Positions 23,292 through 31,843 of a stretch of 64,000 nucleotides of DNA are shown in pieces. The notes beneath the pieces are model-generated. The model ran no database searches, was not told the origin of the DNA, and worked only from the letters and a program-made list of their open reading frames with translations. A program made the translations under genes and the position numbers. Origin of the DNA: DATMER01 sp963741305 (lineage in GTDB: Bacteria > Acidobacteriota > Thermoanaerobaculia > Multivoradales > UBA5704); NCBI GenBank assembly GCA_963741305.1, contig CAVUHL010000003.1, positions 3,658,001 through 3,722,000 of the forward strand, written 5' to 3'. How positions within the stretch are numbered: position 1 is the first letter of the stretch; every line of letters begins with the position of its first letter.

Positions 23292-25991
23292 TTATGGAGC
23301 TTCGGCCTTTGGGGCGACCTGAGCCAGCAGCTTGCGGTACTCGGCTGCCTTCTCTGGTTTACTCCATCGCTCGTAAAGAAATACAGACTGTTGAAATGCT
23401 CGTTGAAGGCCTCGAAGGCGGGCAGGCCTATCTGGCCAATTCTGCAAATCATTAATCGAGCTAAGCAGTAGTCTTTCCGCGGAACCATAGTCTTTAAACG
23501 CTGTTAAGCAAGTAGCAATTTCTATTCGCGCAATTGCCCTACATAGCTCATTTTTAGAAGTTGCTGCTAGACAAATATTTTGCGCCTCGATTGCAAGAGG
23601 CTCTGCGGCCTTATACATTGCTTTGCGATTTAAAATTCGTGCCAGATGTGTAAGCGTTTGAGCAACGCGAGGATGACTATCACCAAGCGAGGCGCGACGA
23701 ATAGCAAGTGCTTGGCGGTAGATATCTTCCGCCTCGGCCAGCTCGCCCTTGTCCGCAAGTACAGATGCCAAGTTTTGCATTTGTGTTGCGATGTCGGGGT
23801 GGTTTGGTTCTAAGAACTCTCCGCTAATTGACAGACTCTCTCGTAACATGTTCTCGGCTGTATTCAGATCGCCGAGGTCCTGAAATATAAAAGCTAAATT
23901 CGAAAGATTTTGCGCCACGTCTGGATGTCGATTGCCAAAGAGTCTGCGGCGCATGGCAAGAGCTTCCTGATTAAGGACAGCAGCTTCTTTCAGTTCCCCC
24001 TTGGTGTGCAAGAGCATGCCGAGGTTGCTGAGGCTTAGTGCGAGCAGGGGATGAGGATTGCCCAACACCTTACGGCGTATCTGTAGCGACTCTCGATATA
24101 ATGCGTCCGCTTCGTCAATCTTTCCTTGATCCTCAAGGATATAGGCCAGATTATTTAGGCTATCTGTGATATCAGAGTGGTCAGGAGGCAATGTCTTGCG
24201 TCGTATCGCAAGAGCCTCCCGGTGAAGCGCCTCTGCTTGATCAATACGATCCATGTCGGTATAAACGACCCCGAGACTGTCGATACTGTTAGCTAGGAGG
24301 GGGCTATCTGGCCCAAGATTAGCTCGTTTAAGTTCGATGGCACGATGAAATGATTTGGCGGCTGCCTCGAGATCGCCTGTGAAGAAAAGCACCTCTCCGA
24401 CATCCTCAAAGTTCTCTGCGATCTCGCTATGGCCTGCCGGTAGCACTTGCTCACGGATAGTAAGTGCATCTTGAAGGAGCTTGAGAGCCTCGGCATAAAG
24501 CCCCAGACTCCGATATACTCCTCCCATTGTTGAGAGCAAGGCAGCCTGGGTTCGGGGCTGGTTTGCGAGTTGCTGGCGTATTCTCTGGGTGCCTTGATCA
24601 AGAATTTCGCGAGCAGTTATTGTTTCGCCACGTGAACGGCTTGGATCTGGAATTTCAAAAGTCGAGATCAAAAAGTCGGTTACTTCCTGTGCCCTTTGTG
24701 CTTGCTGCTCAGCGAATTCCCGCTGGCGGGAGGATTCCAAGAGTGAGACGAAAAGCCCGATGAGAAGTCCAATTATGGCAAGCACTGCGACTCCATAGCC
24801 TATCACTTGTCCTGTGTGCTTCTGACAGTATTTCCAGATAACATAGCGGGTGCTTCCCTTACGCGCAGACACTGGCTCGTCATTGAGAAATCGCTCCACG
24901 TCGGCGGCAAGCTCTGCGACCGTCTGGTACCGCTTCTCCGGTTCCTTGCGGAGCGCTTTCAGCACGATGAAGTCGAGGTCGCTTTCCAGGCGACGCTTGA
25001 GCCTGCGCCTATCGTCCGACGGCAGCTCGGGGCCGACATAGGGATAGTGGAGTTCGTCGGCAGGATTCTCCCTCCGGGGCGCATCAAGCAGTTCGCTTGG
25101 CCGGGTAGGCTCTTGGGTAGGGATGGCACTGTAGAGGGCGCCCATGGTTCGGACCCGGTAGGGCAGGTGGCCGGTGGCAAGGACACACAGGATCACTCCA
25201 AGCGAGTAGATGTCCGAGGGAATACCAGTGCGCTGTCCAAGGATTTGTTCTGGACTTGCAAAGTGGAGCGTCTTCGGCTGGTTTTCAGCATGGGTGAGAG
25301 CCGCGTCTCGGGCGCCCGCTGGAAGCTGCCGGGCAATGCCGAAGTCGAGGAGTTTTGGTACTCCCTCCTTCGTGACAAGGATGTTGCCCGGCTTGAGGTC
25401 GCGGTGCGCAATTGGAGCGCTGTGCGCGTACTGGACCCCCTTGCAGACTAGTAGAAAGAGCTTGAGACGCTCGTCTAGCGAGAGATCGTGGGACTCGCAA
25501 TAGCCCGCGAAGTCCGGCCCGTCCACGTACTCAAGGATTAGGTACGGAACGCCCTCGTCGGTGATGTCGCTATCGAAGAGACGTGCGATGTAATCGTAGT
25601 TCAACTTGGCGAGCAGTTCATTCTCATTGCGAGAAAATCGAAGCCCTGTGGGATTGAGAAACTTGATTGCGGCAGGGTGTTGATCGTGAAGGTGCGTTCC
25701 GAGATAGACTGTGCTCATGCCACCCCGAGCAAGTTGTCTCACAACTCGGTATCGATCGAAGACGGCACCCGGCTCTAGACGCGGAGGTTCCACGAGGGAA
25801 TCGAATGGGTCGAACTCTTCAAGGCGACCAGCGGCGTCTGTGGGAACCTGCGACAGTCTGAGTGCTTCGGCATACAACTCGGAATCATCCGCGCAGGCGT
25901 TCCTCAAAAAGGTCTCCCGCTCATCCGTCGCCAGTGCTCGTGCGCGAAGCACGAGGTCGGCAAGCTTGGTGAATCGGTCGTCATTTGCCAC
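23292..25991 (-). CDS. Ser/Thr protein kinase with TPR sensor domain
   Basis: An 899-aa membrane kinase. The cytoplasmic kinase domain (about 80-345) has LARGGMSTVYLG, the ATP-binding Lys in AAIKFL, HRDLKPGN, LLDFGIA and FASPEQ, so it should be active. A helix, VIGYGVAVLAIIGLLIGLFVSLL (about 395-417), spans the membrane. At least eight TPRs of the 42-residue kinesin-light-chain type follow (YAEALKLLQDALTIREQVLPAGHSEIAENFEDVG and similar). Codons toward the 3' end are lower in GC than the kinase part. It is 16 bp downstream of an ECF sigma gene, a pairing seen again on the chromosome at 38076-40987. It probably transmits an envelope signal to that sigma factor. Confidence 0.93.
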   Translation of the reverse strand: MANDDRFTKLADLVLRARALATDERETFLRNACADDSELYAEALRLSQVPTDAAGRLEEFDPFDSLVEPPRLEPGAVFDRYRVVRQLARGGMSTVYLGTHLHDQHPAAIKFLNPTGLRFSRNENELLAKLNYDYIARLFDSDITDEGVPYLILEYVDGPDFAGYCESHDLSLDERLKLFLLVCKGVQYAHSAPIAHRDLKPGNILVTKEGVPKLLDFGIARQLPAGARDAALTHAENQPKTLHFASPEQILGQRTGIPSDIYSLGVILCVLATGHLPYRVRTMGALYSAIPTQEPTRPSELLDAPRRENPADELHYPYVGPELPSDDRRRLKRRLESDLDFIVLKALRKEPEKRYQTVAELAADVERFLNDEPVSARKGSTRYVIWKYCQKHTGQVIGYGVAVLAIIGLLIGLFVSLLESSRQREFAEQQAQRAQEVTDFLISTFEIPDPSRSRGETITAREILDQGTQRIRQQLANQPRTQAALLSTMGGVYRSLGLYAEALKLLQDALTIREQVLPAGHSEIAENFEDVGEVLFFTGDLEAAAKSFHRAIELKRANLGPDSPLLANSIDSLGVVYTDMDRIDQAEALHREALAIRRKTLPPDHSDITDSLNNLAYILEDQGKIDEADALYRESLQIRRKVLGNPHPLLALSLSNLGMLLHTKGELKEAAVLNQEALAMRRRLFGNRHPDVAQNLSNLAFIFQDLGDLNTAENMLRESLSISGEFLEPNHPDIATQMQNLASVLADKGELAEAEDIYRQALAIRRASLGDSHPRVAQTLTHLARILNRKAMYKAAEPLAIEAQNICLAATSKNELCRAIARIEIATCLTAFKDYGSAERLLLSSINDLQNWPDRPARLRGLQRAFQQSVFLYERWSKPEKAAEYRKLLAQVAPKAEAP

Positions 25992-26007
25992 GGCGGGCCT
26001 CCATGTC

Positions 26008-26571
26008 CTAGTCGGGTGGTGATTGCTTAGAGAGAAGGTCCGTGATCCACACCTTTGAGAACTCCCAATAGCTACTCACAGTAGATCGATCACGTTCAAC
26101 GAGGGCAGCGATCTCTTTTTGAGTGAGTCCGGCAAACCAATGCAATTGGACAATCTCGGCTGCAAGCGGTGATTCTATGGCGAGTTTCTCGAGAACTTCA
26201 TGCACAACAACAACATCTATGGACGCAGAATATCCGAGCTTCTCTGCATCTGATAACGGCACCAACATACCGCCGCCTCTCCTATCCGCCTGTCGTCTAC
26301 GTGCTCGGTCTATGATGTAACGTCTCGTCTTGATCGAGATGAGATTGAGCATTTTGCGTGCATCCGCAAAGCTGAGGTCTGGGATCTCCAGGAGATTGAG
26401 ATACAGGTCATGCATGAGGTCCCCGGTCTGAAGCGTGGGATGCGCTTCTCCTCCCATGGCTGACCTGATGCGCGCCTTGATCGCCTCATACGACTTCTGG
26501 AAAATCGCATCAAGCTCTTCGCGGTGTGGGTGAAGAGCCTGGGGTTCGACCTTTTGCCTTCGGCGCGGCAT
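26008..26571 (-). CDS. ECF-family RNA polymerase sigma factor
   Basis: 187 aa. Region 2 is at about 45-105 (TGDLMHDLYLNLLEIPDLSFADARKMLNLISIKTRRYIIDRARRRQADRRGG). Region 4 is at about 130-180, with an HTH in GLTQKEIAALVERDRSTVSSYWEFSK. It belongs to the ECF type associated with Ser/Thr kinases in Acidobacteriota and Planctomycetota, with no anti-sigma gene nearby. AAGGAG lies upstream of the ATG at 26571. It is followed at once by its probable partner kinase. Its own promoter should lie in the intergenic region 26572-26988. Confidence 0.9.
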   Translation of the reverse strand: MPRRRQKVEPQALHPHREELDAIFQKSYEAIKARIRSAMGGEAHPTLQTGDLMHDLYLNLLEIPDLSFADARKMLNLISIKTRRYIIDRARRRQADRRGGGMLVPLSDAEKLGYSASIDVVVVHEVLEKLAIESPLAAEIVQLHWFAGLTQKEIAALVERDRSTVSSYWEFSKVWITDLLSKQSPPD

Positions 26572-26988
26572 GAATCCCTCTCCTTCAGTATGTGGACAGA
26601 TGATACCAGCTTCCCCCGGCGGGATGGCTACTCCCCACTAATAGAGAGCGCAATCCACTTCTTGCGGGGTGGCAAATCTCCGTTCTTGGTGGAGATTCAG
26701 AGGCTTTGGCGAAGTTCATGGTGTTGGTCGGGTGTGATTCCCTACACATCGCCTGGGGGCTCATCTTACTGACCGACAAGAACTTGCTGAACTCTGCCTC
26801 AAGCCCTCCAGCTCTTCATCGGAGTAGCGATACCCGTCTCGCCTTGCCATTCTAAGACTCTTGTACAGCATTTCACCCTCCGTTTTGCGCTCTTCTCTGT
26901 AGGAAGAGGTGCCCGGCGTCGGGTAAGGCTCTTCAAATGCTGTTCCTCAATGAGGGGCATGCCCGCAAGTACTTGAAAGGAGCTAACG
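26572..26988. other. Intergenic region upstream of the divergent sigma and DUF6973-like genes
   Basis: No convincing gene. A 36-codon minus-strand frame (26761-26871, beginning MLYKSLRMARRDGYRYSDEE) has GGAGGG upstream and might be a micro-gene, but it is too short to judge. A hairpin, AATCTCC (26675-26681) with GGAGATT (26691-26697), lies about 100 bp ahead of the sigma gene. Promoters for both flanking genes must be here; none was identified with confidence. Confidence 0.4.
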
Positions 26989-27744
26989 TTGAAACACGCG
27001 ACCACCATCATCAGAACAGTCCTCATGCTGCTTCTCTTAGCAGTGCCGTCCGGCGCCTTCGCCCAAGAGCTAACACCGGAGCAGCAACTGGTCATCGACG
27101 CCCTCCGGGTCCTCACTTCCGAGGAGTTGGATCAGGTTATTATTGAGTCACAGGAGTTCCAACTCCGCAACCCTGGTGTTCCGCTGGAAGAGATTAATGC
27201 CTACGTTAGCACTCTCATAATTGAGCGGGCACAGAGGCCTCTACCGCTCAAGGGGCAGGATGATCCAAACAACGACGTGAACTCGCTCTTCGAATCGGAC
27301 TCGATGATCCCTACTTCCGACGATGACCTGAATACGCTTGAGATAAAGTTCTGCCTCACCAACGTTTACTACTGCGGCAAGACCTACAGGTATTCCAGGA
27401 CGGCGATTAGTACGGCCGCTAGCTACTACTCGCGAAGCGAACTCAGTGATGGAAGGGGCGATGCTTTCCGGCATGCCTTTTGGAACGTCCTGATGGTGCG
27501 AGGCACAAGCCTCTCGTGGGCGAAGAACTTCGCTGCTGTGCATGAAGTCGGCGATCCGGGCAACGTCGGCACCTTGCGGTTCGATATGGATGTCTGGAAC
27601 AACGGGCAAGGCCAATCCATCGGCCAGACTGCCGCAAACAATAGCACCAGCACCCAGCTCGAAAAGGTCGTGAATTCCTATGTCAAGGACGGCAAGCTGA
27701 TGATCATCAACAAAAACGGCAAGCTCGTCCGCAGCAATAAGTAG
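26989..27744 (+). CDS. Exported protein with DUF6973-like domain
   Basis: 251 aa with TTG as start codon: AAAGGAG stands seven bases before TTG at 26989, and the signal peptide (TIIRTVLMLLLLAVPSGAFAQ) begins right after it. The mature N-terminal part is acidic. The C-terminal domain (about 140-215) contains SDGRGDAFRHAFWNVLMVRGTSLSWAKNFAAVHE and later FDMDVWNNGQG. Such HAFWN...AKxxxxxHE proteins are annotated as DUF6973, a secreted domain with His, Asp and Glu in places that suggest an enzyme, but its activity is not known. It is transcribed divergently from the sigma/kinase pair and may be its target or cargo. Confidence 0.8.
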   Translation: MKHATTIIRTVLMLLLLAVPSGAFAQELTPEQQLVIDALRVLTSEELDQVIIESQEFQLRNPGVPLEEINAYVSTLIIERAQRPLPLKGQDDPNNDVNSLFESDSMIPTSDDDLNTLEIKFCLTNVYYCGKTYRYSRTAISTAASYYSRSELSDGRGDAFRHAFWNVLMVRGTSLSWAKNFAAVHEVGDPGNVGTLRFDMDVWNNGQGQSIGQTAANNSTSTQLEKVVNSYVKDGKLMIINKNGKLVRSNK

Positions 27745-27762
27745 AAACCCAAGGCAAAGGCT

Positions 27763-27794
27763 GAGAGCCATCTGTCTGTATGAGGGCGGCTCTC
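27763..27794. terminator. Hairpin between convergent genes
   Basis: GAGAGCC (27763-27769) and GGCTCTC (27788-27794) lie between the stops at 27744 (plus) and 27801 (minus). There is no long U-run, so its strength is uncertain. Confidence 0.5.
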
Positions 27795-27800
27795 GGTACT

Positions 27801-28058
27801 TTAAGAACAGGTGACGATCGCTCGGTCAAAATCTCGAGAGCTGATATAAAGTGAGTTGCTGCTGTCAACAATAAAAGGAATCCTATTCCTTTTCAGGCAT
27901 TGTTGCCCCTCGGGAGGTGCGTAGCCTTCGGCGCCAAAGCGAACAGGGTCTGCGACGCCCTGTTGATAGCGTCTCTCCTGAGTGTATCCCCGGAAGAGAA
28001 CTCCGACAACGACTGTCAGCATAAGGAAGACTATAAGACGGATTACAATCTTTTTCAC
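27801..28058 (-). CDS. Small membrane protein, 85 aa
   Basis: An N-terminal hydrophobic helix (IVIRLIVFLMLTVVVGVLF, residues 4-22) is followed by about 60 residues of extracytoplasmic sequence with two cysteines that could form a disulphide (GQQCLKRNRIPF and a C-terminal IVTCS). The family is not recognised. The ribosome-binding site is weak. It lies between the DUF6973-like gene and the transfer genes, transcribed away from the latter. Confidence 0.5.
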   Translation of the reverse strand: MKKIVIRLIVFLMLTVVVGVLFRGYTQERRYQQGVADPVRFGAEGYAPPEGQQCLKRNRIPFIVDSSNSLYISSRDFDRAIVTCS

Positions 28059-28143
28059 ATCTTTAGATTATCATGCTTAATGCTTAGATTCAAAGCGCCA
28101 ACGCCTCTGTCACGTTGCTCTAATCACAAGGAGGTTTCTAGTA

Positions 28144-28812
28144 GTGCGACACCTCGAAGCTGTTCTTTCCAACTGCCACACCCTCTTCGAGGACTTCTCG
28201 ACCTCGACCCAGGACTTCTACGCCGCCGTCGAGGAGGCCATCGCTCGGCGTAACCTTCCCGAGATTGAGATCTCCCGCATCCTTTTCCGCGAGCGCGGCA
28301 TCGGATCGCCCGACCGCGAGTACCTCCGTATCTGTCGGCACCGGATCGCCTTCGACATCTGCTCGGCGCCGTACGGCAACGGGCATTTTTTCTCCTGGTG
28401 GCTTGCCAAGGTCCCGGCGAAGTACGGCCTCGTCACAGTCCTAGTCTTGCTCCTCGGGTTCGCTTTCACGCTCAGCATCTTGATCTACCCGGTTCGAGAC
28501 TCCTGTGCTGGTGCCATATTGTATTTTGGGCTCCTCTTCCTCGGCGTCCCGTTGATTCTCCTTGTCTGTGTCGCGAAGGGGTACTTCGGCGACGAGGAGT
28601 GGGTCCTCTCAGTTCCGGTGCTCGGCTACCTTTACGCGCTTCTCTTCAACCCCGTCACATACTACCGCCTCGATTCCGCGATGATGTTCCGTGACTCCAT
28701 ACGCGCAGCGGTGAACGAAGTCATCAACGAGGTGCGGGAGGAGAAGGGCTTGCGGCTCTTGGGCGAGGAGGAGCTGCTGCCGAACGCTCGGAACGAGAAA
28801 CCCGCAGGGTAG
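28144..28812 (+). CDS. Membrane protein paired with the transfer ATPase
   Basis: 222 aa, starting with GTG at 28144 behind AAGGAGG. The cytosolic N-terminal part (HLEAVLSNCHTLFEDFSTSTQDFYAAVEEAIARR) is followed by two or three membrane helices (YGLVTVLVLLLGFAFTLSILI; AGAILYFGLLFLGVPLILLVCVA; VLGYLYALLFNPVTYY) and a charged helical tail. It ends four bases before the ATPase gene, so the two are co-transcribed. I know this protein as a regular neighbour of such ATPases in mobile elements but not by a family name. It may anchor the ATPase, which itself lacks membrane helices. Confidence 0.75.
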   Translation: MRHLEAVLSNCHTLFEDFSTSTQDFYAAVEEAIARRNLPEIEISRILFRERGIGSPDREYLRICRHRIAFDICSAPYGNGHFFSWWLAKVPAKYGLVTVLVLLLGFAFTLSILIYPVRDSCAGAILYFGLLFLGVPLILLVCVAKGYFGDEEWVLSVPVLGYLYALLFNPVTYYRLDSAMMFRDSIRAAVNEVINEVREEKGLRLLGEEELLPNARNEKPAG

Positions 28813-28816
28813 GGGC

Positions 28817-31810
28817 ATGGGGAGCCTCGTCGAGGAGCGCACCCGCCACTTCTACGCGTGGGAGCGGCGGGGCCGCGGATGGCGCAGCTATCCGTTCTCC
28901 GTCGCTCTTGAGCCCCCCTTCGCTCCCTTCCTCCCCCTCAGTCGTACGGCTCCTTCGGTTGACGACGGCAGGCACCACACCCTGCTCTCCGGATTCCTTT
29001 CGCGGTTCCTCCGGAGCTCGCAGGAGCCGCCCCCTCCCGAGCCCGACATCGAAACGCCGGAGCCGGAATCGCTCGAGGAGGACGAAGCACCCTTCGAGCT
29101 GCGGGTCCTCTTGCCTGAGGATCTTGTCGTTACGCCGGCACTCTCCGAGAGCTTGCTCAGGCATCTCGCCGGTCTTCGCGCTCCCGTCTCTTTCGAACTG
29201 GTCAGTATGGGCGGGCGGGTGTCCGTCGTTCTCACCGCCCGCCGCGGGGAGCTGCCGTTTCTCACGTCGCCGCTCAAGGCCTTCTTCCCGAAGATCGTCC
29301 TTGAGGAACGGCCGGAACTCCTCGCGAACGCATGGGAGTCCGGCGGTGGCGGCGTGTGCTCCGCCGTGGAGCTAGGTCTCAAGCGCGAGTTCGTGGTGCC
29401 GCTCGACCGGCCCAAGGGCTTCTCCCCCGATCCCTTGACCGCGATCGTGGGCGCGCTCGCGCAGGCGGAAGCGGAGGAGCTGGCGATCGTCCAGGTTCTC
29501 TTCCAGGGCGTACAGGCGCCGTGGGCTGAGAACGTGGCGCGGTCGGTGGTCACCCGCTCAGGCGATCCGTTTTTCGCCGATGCGCCCGAGATCACGACCC
29601 TGGCCCGCGAGAAAGCGTCCGCACCGCTCTTCGCCGTCGCTCTCCGCGTTGTCGCACGGGCAGCGAGCGAGGAGCGGCTGTGGACCCTCCTGCGCGGCGT
29701 CCTCGGGGCGCTCTCGGCAACGTCACGCGCTGCAAACGAACTCATCCCGCTGGGGGCTGACGATGTCGCCGATGTGCTCTCGGATGTGCTCCTGCGTACG
29801 ACGCATCGAAGCGGCATGATCCTGTCCTTGCCGGAGCTGCTGCCGTTGGTGCATCTGCCATCTCCCTCGATTGAGGGCATCCTCCGGGAGACCGCCCGCA
29901 CCAAGGCCCTGCCTGCTGAAGCACAGACCGGCGAGATCCTCCTCGGGTTCAACCTCCACGCCGCAGGAGAGCGAGAAGCGCGGCTCGCGACGGACGCCCG
30001 CTTGCGCCACACGCACGTGGTGGGTGCCTCAGGTACCGGCAAGTCAACGCTTCTGGTCTCGATGATCCTCCAGGACATCGACCTTGGCCATGGGCTAGGC
30101 GTCATCGATCCGCACGGCGACCTCATCGACGAGGTCTTGGGCCGCATGCCGGAGAACCGGGTAGACGATGTGATCCTCTTCGACCCAGCCGAGCCGGAGT
30201 ACGCGGTCGGGTGGAACATGCTCTCGGCTACTTCGGAAGCAGAGAAAGACATGCTCGCCTCCGACCTGGTTGCCGTGTTCCGGCGGCTCGCAACCTCCTG
30301 GGGCGATCAGATGACGGCAGTTCTTGCGAGTGCGATCCTCGCCTTTCTGGAGTCGAACCGGGGCGGGACGCTCCTCGATCTCCGGCGCTTCCTGGTGGAT
30401 GGGAGCTTCAGGCGGGAGTTCCTCGCGACGGTGCGAGACCAGTATGTGCGGGACTTTTGGACGACGGAGTTTCCGATGCTCAAGGGCTCGCCCCAGGCGT
30501 CGATCCTCACAAGGCTCGACACGCTCTTGCGTGGACGGCTCCTGCGCGGGGTGGTGACGGCAATCAAGAAGCCTTTGGACTTCCGGCGCGTCGTGGACGA
30601 CCGGCGGATCTTCCTCGCCAAACTTTCGCAGGGCGCGATCGGCGAAGAGAACGCTTCTCTGATGGGCTCCCTCCTGGTCTCCAAGCTCCATCAGGTATGC
30701 CTCCTGCGGCAGGACCAATCGGAGGCGGCACGCCAGCCCTTCTATCTCTACCTCGATGAGTTCCATAACGTGGCGACGCCTTCCATGGCGGCGCTCTTCT
30801 CCGGCGCACGGAAGTACCGCTTAGGCCTCACCGTCGCGCATCAGGACCTCTACCAGCTCCGCAGCACCGTGCCCGAAGTCGAGCGAGCGGTCTTGGGGAA
30901 CGCATACACCCGGATCTGCTTCCGCCTCGGCGACGAGGACGCCCGGACTCTCTCTCAAGGCTTCTCCTTCTTTGAAGCGGACGACCTCGGGAACCTCGGC
31001 ACCGGCGAGGCCATCTGCCGCGTCGGCAGGAAGGAGCATGACTTCAACCTGCGCACGGTGCAGGTGAAACGCGAGGACCCCGAAGCACTGGAGACGAGGC
31101 GCAGGGATATCCGAACGCGGTCGCTCTCGCGGTGGGGTACGCGACGATCCGAAGATGGACCAGCTCGGCCGACTCCCGACGCCGAAGAACCTCGGAAGGA
31201 AGAGCCGCCGCCCGAGGTCGAAGAACCTCCGGCTGCGCGGCAGCGCGAGGAGGCGACACCGCCACCCAAACCGGAAGCGCCGCCACAGCCTCATATCGAA
31301 CCTCGCCGCCCAGGCAGGGGCGGGCCAGAGCATACGTACCTTCAGGAACTCATCAAGCGGTGGGCTGAGGAGCGCGGCTTCCGGGCAGTCGTCGAAGAGC
31401 AGATTGCCGGGAGCAGGGAGAGCATAGACATCGCACTGTACCGGGGCAACGCACGGATCGCCTGCGAGATCACAGTCACCACTCCTCTGGAGTATGAGGT
31501 GGGAAATGTCGAGAAGTGTCTTGCGGCGGGATTCGGGACAGTCGCGGTCATCTCCCTGAAGAAAGCCCGTCTCGCGAAGCTCGACAAACTTCTCCGCGAG
31601 TCGCTGCCATCCGAAGGATACGAGAAGGTGCAGCTCTTCACGCCGGAGGAGCTTCTCTCATGGCTGGCGGGACAGCCTGTCGAGGTGCAGGAGGGAGTGG
31701 TGCGCGGGTACAAGGTGAAGGTCCGGTACCGCAACCCCGGTGACGACCGGCACAAGCGGGTTGCTGAGATCCTGGCGAGGAGCACGAGCGGACTCAAGAA
31801 GGATGACTAA
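28817..31810 (+). CDS. VirD4/HerA-like transfer ATPase fused to a nuclease-like domain
   Basis: 997 aa. The N-terminal 350 residues are an unnamed alpha/beta region. The ATPase core has Walker A GASGTGKST near residue 404, GVIDPHGDLIDEV, and Walker B LYLDEFHN near 645, followed by LTVAHQDLYQL. A Pro/Glu/Arg-rich linker (about 775-840) leads to a C-terminal domain with ESIDIALYRGNARIACEITVTT. That is an Asp and an E-x-T at PD-(D/E)XK nuclease positions, with Thr in place of the usual Lys. It is co-transcribed with the membrane protein at 28144. The core is homologous to the ATPase at 19750. It probably pumps element DNA; the tail may bind or cut DNA ends. Confidence 0.85.
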   Translation: MGSLVEERTRHFYAWERRGRGWRSYPFSVALEPPFAPFLPLSRTAPSVDDGRHHTLLSGFLSRFLRSSQEPPPPEPDIETPEPESLEEDEAPFELRVLLPEDLVVTPALSESLLRHLAGLRAPVSFELVSMGGRVSVVLTARRGELPFLTSPLKAFFPKIVLEERPELLANAWESGGGGVCSAVELGLKREFVVPLDRPKGFSPDPLTAIVGALAQAEAEELAIVQVLFQGVQAPWAENVARSVVTRSGDPFFADAPEITTLAREKASAPLFAVALRVVARAASEERLWTLLRGVLGALSATSRAANELIPLGADDVADVLSDVLLRTTHRSGMILSLPELLPLVHLPSPSIEGILRETARTKALPAEAQTGEILLGFNLHAAGEREARLATDARLRHTHVVGASGTGKSTLLVSMILQDIDLGHGLGVIDPHGDLIDEVLGRMPENRVDDVILFDPAEPEYAVGWNMLSATSEAEKDMLASDLVAVFRRLATSWGDQMTAVLASAILAFLESNRGGTLLDLRRFLVDGSFRREFLATVRDQYVRDFWTTEFPMLKGSPQASILTRLDTLLRGRLLRGVVTAIKKPLDFRRVVDDRRIFLAKLSQGAIGEENASLMGSLLVSKLHQVCLLRQDQSEAARQPFYLYLDEFHNVATPSMAALFSGARKYRLGLTVAHQDLYQLRSTVPEVERAVLGNAYTRICFRLGDEDARTLSQGFSFFEADDLGNLGTGEAICRVGRKEHDFNLRTVQVKREDPEALETRRRDIRTRSLSRWGTRRSEDGPARPTPDAEEPRKEEPPPEVEEPPAARQREEATPPPKPEAPPQPHIEPRRPGRGGPEHTYLQELIKRWAEERGFRAVVEEQIAGSRESIDIALYRGNARIACEITVTTPLEYEVGNVEKCLAAGFGTVAVISLKKARLAKLDKLLRESLPSEGYEKVQLFTPEELLSWLAGQPVEVQEGVVRGYKVKVRYRNPGDDRHKRVAEILARSTSGLKKDD

Positions 31811-31843
31811 CGAGCCTCAACACCGACGTAGAATAGTCTCGCC

